The notes beneath the pieces are model-generated. The model saw nothing but the letters and a program-made list of their open reading frames with translations. It made no database searches and had not been told where the DNA came from. Below are positions 34,501 to 46,500 of a stretch of 64,000 nucleotides of DNA, piece by piece (the first letter of the stretch is position 1; each line of letters opens with the position of its first letter). The translations under genes were made by a program, and so were the position numbers. This DNA is from Zantedeschia hybrid cultivar (Eukaryota > Streptophyta > Magnoliopsida > Alismatales > Araceae), in the NCBI GenBank assembly GCA_030544215.1, contig JARZZO010000002.1:26907395-26971394 (forward strand). The letters are read 5' to 3'.

Positions 34501-37500
34501 ATTTTACGCTCAATTGCTTTTTTGCATCTCATTATTTTTGTTATGCTTCCATTTACATTTTACAATACTCATCTGTCTCACTCTCATAAGAGGGCCTGTT
34601 GATATGAGCTGCATGTGTCATTTGGAGGTTCTGATCTTCGGTCTGGGAAATTATGAACTGGTTTGAGTTGATTGACACTCCACAAGTGTTGTGAGATGGT
34701 ATTATTTATTCTGGAGAAAATACAAATGCACCATACATATAGATGCTACAGTGTCTTAAAAGGCCTTTGGACTGGTGGATCTTGGGCTACTCTGGAGTGG
34801 ACTGGACAACGCCTTCCTGAAGACAGTGGACTACAAAGGGTTTGTTTCATGGAATATTAAGGGAGTGTGTGGAAGGGAGAAGAGATGGGTGATGAAAGAG
34901 ATTGTGAGTTGATGCAAAGTAGATGCCCTGTGCTTGCAGGAACCAAAATGTGGTGATGAGGGAGTGGGAGATTATGAAGGAACTAGGAAGGCTGTCTGTT
35001 TAAGGGGTTGGTGTCTCCAGTTGTATGCATGTTATGTGGCATTATGATTTTATGGGAAGGAATATGGAGTGGGGAGTTGGTATAGGTTGGAAAGGTTTTG
35101 GGAGATATACCATATCTCTCACCACTAGAAATGTGGTTAATGGCTTCTTGTGGGACCTCTTGCGTTTTTGGCCCTTTGGGATGACTTGTTGGAGTTCAAT
35201 CTAAGTTGTCCATGGGTGGGAGGAGACTTCAATGCAATTTCTTCTACCTAGACAATATGAAAAAGCGTAAATTAGTGTTGGTGTCAATCTACATTAAACC
35301 ATAAAATTCAACAATTTATCTAGTATCTCAAAGTTTCAAAATCACTTGAGTGTCTTAAAAATGTTTGTTAACATGGGGATATTGCAGTAGGAACAGGTTT
35401 GAGATAAGACACCAGATTTTCATCCTGAAGGATTACCATAGTCATTTTACTTTGAAAAAGTTTGCGCCATTCATGTCAATTGATTAGTGGATCAGGCTTT
35501 CTTTTACATGTGGAAACTGAATGTTTTATGGTCTTCTGTAACAAATACATTTATCCTCCAGGTTTATTTAGTTGCAGTCTTTCGGTGTTTGTTTCCTTTT
35601 CACCTTTTCATTTTTTTTGAAGATGTTTTCTGGTGTATCTGGTTTATTGGATTGACATAATTTGCTTCTCAGTTGGTGCGAAGGGGTTGTGACCGAAAAA
35701 GGCAAAGAGGATGAAACAAAGCTAACGGTATGCTTTTCAGGTACATGCACTGAAGCCTTACTCATCCAACTGGATATGAAATGCCACAGTATAGAATCTA
35801 GACCACTGGGTGTTTATTGATGTAGTTGTTTGCGATAAGAAAAATACTGCAAGGAAATTCCTTTTTGTGAGAATATGTGGGGGAATACTACTGAATAGAC
35901 TCGGAAAGGATCTATCTTCATGCAATTCTAGCGAACTTAAAACCTTGAAGGAAAAATATGTAAAACCTAACAAACACATCAAAAATTATTCCCTTAGATC
36001 CTATTTGGCAATCCTTGGTTATTCACATGTATTCACATTTTTTTTTTTTGAAAGTGGAAGACCACTAATTGTATAAAAAGAGTAAAAAGATGTACAAGTG
36101 ATAATAAAGAAGACTACACACAAAAGCCTCTACAAAATCACCAAGAAGGTGAATCACTCCATCCCACCCAACAATAAGAAAAAGGTCTGAAGAGTCAGCC
36201 AAAAGTTTACAAGAAAGGGCCATCCACTCTCTGACCCTCAAAGACACAAAAATAGGCACGCCCTCGGCCAAAGAAGATTCTCTATGAAAGAACCTCTTGT
36301 TCCTTTCTAACCAAATAGCCCATAAAATGGCATGAAGCACCAGCCACCATACAATGCGATCGCCTTTGCTTCCCAAGGGTAGGGACCAGAACTGAATCAA
36401 CTCAACCACCTTGTTCCTCAATTGCTTGACCAGCTTCAATTTCGCAAAAATAAACTGCCAAATATCTTTAGCAAAAGAACATCCCACAAAAAGGTGATCC
36501 AGAGATTCATCTTCCTCGCCACACATGCAGCAAGTGGAGGGCACGCCACAGCCAAAGCGAATAAGCCTGTCCATACTAGGCAATCTACCAATAGTAATTC
36601 TCCAAATGAGAATTTTGACTTTCAAAGGGGACTTGGGGTCCTAGATCTGCCTGAAAAAAGGGGATCGGTACCCACCATCTGCAATAATTGAATATGTCGA
36701 CTTAACTGAAAAAAGTCCATGGGCATCCCAGGCGCACACCCAACAATCATGTCTAGACTACTCCAAAGAGATATCCTGCAAGAGTTGCAACAGAGAAGCC
36801 AACTCTTGAATCTCCTCATCCTGTAAGTTTCTCCTAAATTGGGGGATCCACTCCCTTATACCATTTGGGCACCTGTCCACAACTTGAGACACCAAAACTT
36901 GTTGGTTGCATGCCAAAGCGCTCAATCTCGGGAACATGAGTGAGAGAGGGGTTGCATTGCACCACCTGTCTAGCCAAAAGTAGCATGAGTGACTGTTGAA
37001 CCCAAAAAAAAAATCTCATATACAGATATGCAGATTTGCATTATATGAGTATGCATATATGACGCATGTTCGCGTCGATGCGAAATTCCCATGGGAGAAT
37101 ACACATGCATGAGCATGACAATATGTTCATGAAGGACCATGTCATATAAAATAAAATGCACGCCTATGATATAGGTGAATACTAGAAATCCATAAGGAAC
37201 CACGGGCTCGCATTACGAGGGCAGCGGGGCAAAAGACATACCTAGGCCACGAAGGCCTTAATCAGATTTCTTTTTAGGAGCCTGAGGCAGCCCCAAGCTG
37301 CTTGCTTCGGCTCCCGAAATCAGCTCCCGAACCGCCCTTGCAATGCTCGATATTGGGACCCGATGGGAGACCCCAAATGCAGCGATAAATGGGACCCCGA
37401 ACGCTGCAAAACAAGGGTCAAAATCAGTCCCAAAATGGACTAAAATCTGTCCCGAAATGGGGCAAAATCAGTCCTAGAACTCCCCCAAAATGGCCCCGAA

Positions 37501-40500
37501 ATGAAGGCCCAATGGTGGGGGAGATGGGCCCAATAAGCAGCCCTATGGGTGGGGTCAAGATGAGGCCCAATAAGCCCCCAAATGGGCCCAAGTTCAGTCC
37601 CAAAAGTGGGCTGAAATCTGTCCCGGGATAATGAAAAATCAGTTTCGGAACTTACCCAAATCAGTTCCGGAACGGAGGCCCAATGTCGGGAAAGTTAGGC
37701 CCAATAAATGGCCCAAGGGAGAGGCCCAAAAAGAGGCCCAATAGGCACCCCTAACAGGCCAAAATCTGTCCCGGAGTAGGCCCGAACCAGTCCCGGAATG
37801 GGCCCAAGACAGCCTCCAAGCTCGTCCAAAATGGCCTCAAATGATGGCCCAATAACAAGGTAGGCCCAATGGATGGCCCAATAAGAAGGCCCAATAGGGA
37901 GCTCAAATGGGCCCAAAATCAGTCCACAAGGGGCACTAAATCTGCAGGCCAGAGAGGGGAAAAACTGAAAACTCAAAAGGGAGAATTTCCTAAAGAGGAA
38001 AGTGGACCCCTCTCTCCCATCCCCTTTATTTAAATAGGCCAAGAAGGGGGAGGAGAGAGAGGGGGAACCGGTAGGGGGAGCCCCCACCGGTTGGGAACCC
38101 CCCACCGGTTCCAAGAGGGAAACCGGTGGGGGGGGAGAGGGGTTCCCTCCCTCTCTTTCTCCTTTAAAAATTCAAAAATGGGGGGGAGGGGGTGTGTTTA
38201 ATATGAGGTTTAAATGAGGGATCTTAACCCCATTCACATGGGTTAAGAATCCCATGTGGAAACCCTATTTAACTCCATCTTAAACCCCCTTTCACACCTA
38301 GCCCAAGCATGAAGTTAATGGGGTTAAACCCCTTTCACATTGGCCTAAATCCAAACCCCCAAAATCTGAAAAGAATCTCCCATTTAATGGGCCCCAAAAA
38401 AAAGCTGAAAAGAGAAGGAAGTGGGGAGGAGAACACCCCCCCACCGGTTCCCAACCGGTGGGGGGGGAGGGGGGCTATGGCCGGTGGCCATCCCCCCCCA
38501 TCAGCTGGAATCGGTGGGGGTGCCCACCTTTCCCCCCTTTTCCCTCTTTTGCTTGCTCTCTCTCACCCTCTCTTGCCATCTATTGGCCAATGGGGAATAA
38601 AAAAATGAAAATGGGGGAGGAAAGAGGCTCCAACCGGTGGCTCCCCCCACCTTGCTCCATCCGGTGGCTCCCCCCACCGGGCCTAAAATTGGGCCTATAA
38701 ATAGGACCCCAAGGGTCTCCAAAGAAGACAGACAGAAGGCACACCACAAGTGCACCCCATAAGGACACAAGCTGCCCACATATAGAGGGAGATTGTGGTG
38801 AAATTGGGAGGGAGAGTGCTGCCAATTGAAGACCAAATTCGGGTTTCTTAACCCGGATTTGCTGCGAATTTGGGGGGTTCTTTTCGTCCCGGAGAGCTCT
38901 CTCCTAAGGTTCTATCCTAAGGGGAAGCTCTGCCGAATTTTATTTGTAAAACAGTCTTATTATAAGGCGAAATGTTGCTGAATTAATATCAGAAATTCTG
39001 TGCCCATGTGTGTATCATTTAAATTTTATAATTATCACATTTTTTTTTAATAAGCATGTATATAGTTTTCTAAAGCTAAAAATTTGAAGTGCATCTTCAA
39101 CCTAACTCTTAGCCTCACCCCTTAAACAAATAAAATATGAATTTAGAAAACTGCATAAAAATTATAACTAAAACCAAAAGGTAATTTATAATTAATAATT
39201 AATTAATTGATAAAAATTCGGGAAAATCAGAAAAAAAAACCAATAAAAATCAGGAAAACCCATAAGAAAACGGTAAAAATCTGTGAAAAAATTATAATAA
39301 ATCCAGATAACCCCATATGAACAATTAATTAATTAATTAAATAAATTAATTAAGTCATAAAAAAATAAATAAAAATTAGTAAAAACAGTAAGAAATCAGA
39401 AAGTAAAAATCTGAAAGAACATAAACCGTTCATAAGGAACGCAATACATAAACATAAAATTACCAAAATACCCCTATGTGTAATATTTACATATATAACC
39501 CCGAAAGCCCTAAAGATCAGATTATGAGTGAAATCTCTCACCAATATCCTCAATATCAAACCTTAAAACTTGATAACCCAGTTTAAGGGAAAATTACAAA
39601 AAAACTCCTCATACCTTTAAAATTGATTTCATAACCCCCATAGAGTGTAGAACCTTTTAAAATCCACCCTACATATACTTACAAATTGTCATGCTCTCGC
39701 AAGGCGCCCATAATTACATAAAAGCCCCTCAAGGTGTAAAATTACAAAAAGGTCCCTGTAAGGCTAAAAATCAGGAATCAATCCGCACAATTTGGAATTA
39801 ATCCTCCGAACTTGGAACCAATCTTAATAACCGGGAGTCAATCCCAAATCATATAAAAAATTGTCTCCGAACCAGGGTGAGGTTAAGGATTCAACTTAAA
39901 ATATACTTTCATCTGCATATGCATGCGCTTTCTATAGTAGTAGCTTTGCATGATTAAGGGCATCATACGGACGGTTAATCAAGGGTTGCCGAGCAGTCGC
40001 TCAGCGTAATTAACACTGACCGAGGTCAGTGGAGAGAGGTCATATACTCGAATCTTCGCTTGATTCGAAATCCCGGATTCCCTGAGGACTAATCCTAAGC
40101 TCTCATAATCCGATAAAAAAATATAAAGCCGACCCTAATTCCTCTAGATAAACAAAGAAATGGATTTCCGAATAATCCGACATAGGAGGAGAGATATGTC
40201 TAGGTCAGGTCGCGACCGAGGGTTAGAGATAAAAATCTTCCGACCGCAAACAGAGATGGCACGCCCGGTGGGACTAGTTTTCCCCTTCATCTCTCCGTCC
40301 GGTGATGCCCTCACCATAACTATGCTACTAACTTTGCTATATCTTATGCAGGTTGTTAAGTCGTTCACTCGTCAGAGCGATAATGGCAGCAAGGGTCACT
40401 TATGGCCCCCTTGCCGTGGCAGCCTACGTCCAGTGTGGGTATCTTACCATGCCGACCATCTTCGGCAACTTCCCCGCGGTCGTGGGATCTCCGTACTTCC

Positions 40501-43500
40501 TGGGAGTAGTCCCAGCGCCGGAGTCGGTTCCGGCAGAACCAAAGAAGCACGCCTCCCGCACAAAGGAGGCCAACAAAGGCGGGAAGCGACCGATCGTCTA
40601 CACCGCCAATATTATTACCACATTCCATGCTTCCTCATCCAACATGAGGCAAAAGAAAAAGAACACTTCCCCGAGTCCCTCCCGGACCGGGAAAACAATA
40701 TTGGTCGGGGACCTGCGTATTCGCTTAGATGGCGGGGAACCGATCATTCCAAAAACTCGGCATGTCCCAACGGTCCCGGTTCACAACCGTTTTGGGGTTC
40801 TGCCAAAGGTTTGCCAGGAGGCGGCAACCTTCAAAAAGAAGAAGAAAACGCAAAAAGCCGTGGTTCATCGGCCTGCGTACGTTACATCCCGAAGCTCAGG
40901 GGGTAACACTATACCCCGAGCGCAGAATGATCCCATTCCCCAAAATGGGGGCAAACATCAGGAGGGGCATGTGTCCCGCCTAAAGAAAATGTGGGTGACC
41001 AAAAGGGAAGCCCGCGAAATCCGCGAGGCTAGGGTTATCCTGGCGGAGCAACAACAACCTCCCAGGCCCGTAGACCCGGTCAGGGAGACAAATCATCCAT
41101 CGACTCGACTTCAACATAAGCGAAGTCGGGGAAAGAAAGATACCTGTGAGGCGCAGCAACCCGCCCAAAAGCGGGCTTCGGTCTTTGAAAGACTCGGTGC
41201 TCTGGTACGACCGGCACAGAGGAAAAGAAGGAACGCCCGAATGACGGATGATGGCATCCGGATATATACCTGTTATACTTCCAGTACAAACCGGCAGCCT
41301 TCGGAGGAGCCGAATAATGCCGCTGGGATAATACAAAGGGGTGGGCCGGTTACCCGCCAAATGGAGCAAGCCATGCGCCTGCTAGGCCAAGTGGGTCAGG
41401 GGGCAGAGCCATCTCGAGCCAATGAAGGTGCGGCCAACGCCCTGGAGCCAGAAGTCGCGCAACTGCCGCAAGAACAGCCGCAACCTCAAACTCTTGAGGA
41501 AATTAGGTAGGAAAATCAGCAGTTAAAGGCCTTGCTGTATGGCCTAATACAGAAGATGGAGGAGCAGCAAAGGGCTGCCCCGGCCCCTCCAATAAATCTA
41601 CCTCCACCTAGGGCCATTCCTGCACCTGCAGGACCCCCGGTTGTTGAGGTCAACTTCAGTCCTGAGGAGATTCAGGAAGATAGGGCTGAAGAGCCCAACT
41701 ATAATGCTCATCAATCACGTACGTCAGCAGAAGATGCGACAGCGTCGCAGAAGCACCTGATTGAGCAAATTGTTGAGGCCAAGATGGCCGAACAAGACGA
41801 AGGAATAAGCACATTTGAGTTATATAAGGTGCCATTCCCGGTTCGTCATATGTTCAAAAAGCTTCCAGCAGATCACAGTAAACGTCCCAAAGTAACAAGA
41901 TATGACGGGGAGGGCTCAGCTCAAGAGCATATAGCCCACTATATGAGTGATCTGGGAGAGTTGGCAACTGAGGAGGCATACCTTTTAAGGTTCTTCTCGA
42001 CTTCTCTCACCGGCACGGCATTCCAGTGGTATGCCAAATTGAAGCCCAACTCTATAAGTAGCTGGGAAGAAATGCAGAAAAAATTCCTTGATCGCTTCAA
42101 AGTGTCGGAGCGGAAGGTCACTATCACCGAATTGGCGACACTTAAACAAGGGAAGAATGAATCCGCCGTGGATTATATCAAGAAATGGCGGAACCTCAGC
42201 ATGAGGTGCGACAATCCACCCGTCCACGAAGACGCGGTAAGATTGTGCAAAAGGGGTTTGAAGGCCGAGATAAATGAGAAACTGATCGGAGCCAATGTCA
42301 GAAACTTCGATCAACTCAATAATATCGTGACGGAGATCGAAATGTTCTTCGCCGATTACCCCACTATACTTCCAAATAAGGGGAAAGCACCTAGGGAGCG
42401 AGGCGCTCCGGCCAAAGAAGTAAATACAGTCGACTTTTCTCCAGCTCCAGAAAGGAGCGAGGCTAGGGGAGGTCCCAGTGTCCCAGCAGCCAATAAAAAG
42501 GGGGAAGGGAAGGCGCCAATTTCTTCCCTTGCCGAAAGAATGAAAAAGCCATACTCTTTTACCCGCGAGCATACAAGAAAATTGTTCGAAACATGTATGC
42601 GGGCAAAGCTTCTATCGCTCCCTGAGCCCAAAAAGCCAGCTGAGGCAGGCAGGGTTAATGAGCCAAATTATTGCCCATATCATCGAATGTTGGGGCATAT
42701 CATAGAAGACTGTTATGTCTGCAAAGACGAAATAGAAAAACTTATCCGTGAAGGCGCAGTGGAGATGGGTAAACATTTGGTAAGCCCTCCCCAGCCTCAC
42801 CAAAGAAATAAGCAGGCATTTGCTGTTAATGTCATCTATATGAGTGAGAGCTCATCTGGGTACCATCCCGAAGAAGAAGCGGTGAGGCCTTCTCCAGAGC
42901 GCGAGGCAACACCGATATATACTCCAGCAACTCCTCCCCCAGGGAACTCGGTCATGATGGCATTGGAAGGAATCCTGACCAGCCTGACAAGACTCTCATG
43001 TCAACAAGAAGAGCTTACCCAGATGATGGAGGGGCTCTCCAGGCAATTTTCAGAAACTCTGTCATTCAACAAGGTTGACAGATTCTTCTCTTCTGAGGGG
43101 CTAGAATCGGATCCCGATCGTCCTTCGAGGAAAAGAGGCAAACAAGCTATGTTTCCCAGAGAGGACTCGGAAATGTATCGCCAAGAAGAAACCACCCCTT
43201 ATAGAAGAAACCATGAAAGCGTGAGAATAGCCGAAAGAGGGCAGCAAGCCAGGCGGATGGCCGATAAAGAGGCTGGAATACGCTTCAGAAATTCACTAAC
43301 TCTAAGGGAAAGGCGCGCAAAGCCCTACTCATTCCCCAAAGACAAAGTTCGCGAACTTTTCCGACTTTGTATGAAAAAGAAAGTCATCGCTCTTCCAAAG
43401 CCAAGAAGGGAGGAAGAGATGCATATGACAGATGATCCTAATTTTTGCCAATACCACCGTGCCCTTGGGCACCGAACGGAGCATTGCTTCGTCCTCAAGG

Positions 43501-46500
43501 ATGAGATAGAAAAATTAATCCAAGAAGGACAAATAAATATGGGGAAGTACCTGGTTGATCCCCCACAACCCCATGTGACTAATTACTCTGTGAATATGAT
43601 CCATAAGTTCTCCTCCAATGTAAAGGACATCACAGATAGTACATATAAGGAAATGGCACTTGATAGGCCTTCCACCTGTCACGCCATTGATACCGTGGCA
43701 GCCATAGCCACGAGAATACGAATGTTGGATATAAAATGTCAACAAGAAAATTCGGAAGTGGGTCCCTCCAAAAAGTCCATAAAAGAAGTATTTGGCGAAT
43801 ATCAAATGTTGCCAGATTCGATGGTCGAGCAAGCTGTCAAAGTTACTCTTGACCACGATCAGCCAGGAAGTCCGTGGACTAAGGCAAAGAAGAAAAAGAA
43901 GCCTAAAATGGCTAAATCCTTGCAAACATATGCGGCAAAAGGGAAAGTGGCGGTTCATTTCGACCCACTTCCAGAAATGCCGATCCAACCTAGCTTCATT
44001 CAGGAAGCGGCAAGGAGAAAGAAGCAGGAAAAGAATAGAAAAAGAAGTGAGAAGAGGAGGCTAAAGAAGCAGGAAATGCTTACTAATGCCATAAATATGT
44101 CTGAGGACAAAGACTCACCACTTCGAAGATTGCAGAAAATCATAGATGAATTAGAAGAATATCAGCCAAATCGGCCCACAGAGGATGTCCCTCTGGATCA
44201 ATATGTCCCATGGGAAGAGTTCGACCGACGAGCTCGCCTCAGAGCATGGCTGTTGGACCTCCAGGGCCGCATGCGAAAGGCCAGTGAGGATGAACTCTCC
44301 ATTCCGGATGATGTCAGTTTATTCTGGGATGAGGGGTTAACAATAGAAAAGATGGAACAACAGTATCGAGCCTGTCATGTGGTGTCGGCTCAACTGCAAG
44401 ATAACTCCCGCGGTGAAGCGGGGCACTTTTATGTATTTTATCTTTTTACTTATATTATTTAGTATGTTTTTCTTATTCTAGGTAGAATACCTATTTGGTA
44501 CCTAAAGCAAATATCTCTTGTTCCGGTATTAGCAAATCCCAGATTACTTACGTCGGGATGAGCAGTCCAGTTATCAAAGAGTTCCTTAAGGAACTCTCCC
44601 AATATCCTCTTAATACAAAAATGGATGAGTACCTCTCCCTAAAACAACCAGCACGCAAAGTGGCTGAAAAGTTGGGACAAACAACATGCAAGAGAGTCTT
44701 CACTTGCAGAAGGCTGAATGGCACAAAGCGGTGAAACTACAATTCTGATTTGTGTGTAATGCTGATCTCGCAACCTAGTTCTTAATGGTCGCCTGAAGAG
44801 CATGACGAAGCTGCTTAAGTTCTCTCCATGTGGTAGAGACATGTTACCTTATCATGCTTCTACATCGGATTGCTTTTCCATGGTAAGCTAGGTCTTGTAC
44901 TTCTTGCTTGACTCTTTTTATTATCCTTTTTAAAAAAAATCTTCCATTGTCTCATGCTTCTATAAAGCTTCTTGTCCTTAACTTTGGCAGTTTGAGCTTT
45001 CCTCTAATTGCTTTTCTATCCTTCGTGTCTGCTTGTCCTTGTGGAAAAGAGGGAAAAAAGGGTCGTTTGCTTTTGTATACTCGTTAGCTTTGCCTTCAAT
45101 TCATAGTGGGAGTTTCCCTCTGTAATGGTCTCACTTACAGATCTCTGGTAAGTGCACAAATTGAAAAACAAAATAATAAGAAACTGTGATGTAAAGGAAC
45201 AATAAGTAGCTCATGTCTGTTATACAACAGAAATATAAATGAAATAACACATTATCCCAAGAAAACAAATTGAACTGATTATACCTGATAAATTTTCTCT
45301 TACTAAACTGGATCTATCTTTTGATGTTGTTCTTGAAAAACATGTCTTATAACTTTTATGAGAACTCATGATGAGATTTCACTAGGGATCATTTACATCC
45401 CTACTGTTATCTCTCACTCACCACTCTATTCGTTCATCTTTCTAAATTTTTTTTTTTTTGAATTATCATGCAATAAGTGTATCATACTTATGACATTCAT
45501 GATATGATATTTAAACTAGTATTAAATGCATGTATCGTAAAAATAACGTGAAATTGGAGTGGAAATAATTAACAAGATGATAACAAGTACGTTTTTTATT
45601 TAAACTTTCTAAACAGTTGCTATGCTCAAGTCTTTCTTATTCTTTTATTCTAATAATGAGTGATAATTTGCACTAATATAGAAAATATAAAGACACGTAT
45701 CACAAGTCATCATCATAGGGTCTTGGGGTTGAGTTGTTCTTTGGTTCATAACTTTATCAAATTTTGAGTTCCTAGTCGGCTGTTTTATTGATGTGGCGAA
45801 TCACCCTTTAACCCAAAGTGACAGTGATAATCACTCACTAACGGTCGTAGTGGTGAGCCGGTTATCCTCCGCTCGACCTCTCACCTCCGACTATCCACTC
45901 CAGCAGGTTTCCAGAAGCCTACTAGGTGAGGCGGGAAATACAAGCTAAACTGGGTCTGCAATCTACTCTCTGACTACTGTGTAATGTCCATATCCCAGTC
46001 CATGAGTGCACTCAAGTAGGACTATTGTCCTCTGCCTAAGCCGAGCTCTCGAACCTGGACTCTATAATCGGATGCTTTGTGCCTCGGTGTAGCACATTAT
46101 TAGGCAGTTTGACTCGAATGTCCCCTTATCTCCAAGAGACAGATCGTGTGGGTCCATCCCGCTAGCGAAATGATGTCACTTCTTTTATTAAAAAGAACAA
46201 ATCATCGTAGAAATCATTGTTCATCAATGGCATAAAGGTTCATCGTCAACATAGAAGGCTTCCTTGCCTTTAGTTCATTTCATGAGTTTCTTTCATAGAA
46301 ATTCATTCCACAAGTTTTTCGTGGGAGAGCACTAGAGTGTGCCTTCTAGTTCTTCTTACCCCCTTCTTGGGGTCGTCTTGGTCATCATGGGGATTCTTTT
46401 ATGTTTCATGCCATAGCAGTAATATTATAATAATAATAGTATCCTTCATAAATAGTCAGTTGAGCTTGAGACTCTATCTTTTAATTCATGAATAATCGTC

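Larger units (their letters stand above)
36994..44462 (+). mobile_element. Ty3/gypsy (Tat-like) element, truncated after gag
   Basis: It has a long 5' LTR (36994-40252), a tRNA-Arg-type primer site and a very large gag. No protease, RT, integrase or 3' LTR is present downstream. The left junction is inside an L1 LINE; the 5 bases before the LTR (GTGAC, 36989-36993) are not found at a right-hand boundary. The element is therefore either 3'-truncated by deletion or a gag-only derivative. The real right end lies somewhere in 44463-45115. Confidence 0.8.

Noticed and set aside
36800..37210. Possible second LTR or independent gene left of the gypsy LTR
   Set aside because: Sequence up to 36990 reads as L1 coding sequence on the minus strand; beyond that it belongs to the gypsy LTR.
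37389..38836. Several long open frames within the gypsy LTR
   Set aside because: They translate the GGCCCA and ACCGGT repeats and have no domain.
41939..43988. Long minus-strand open frames opposite gypsy gag
   Set aside because: Shadows of the gag frame; the plus strand carries the conserved gag and zinc-knuckle residues.
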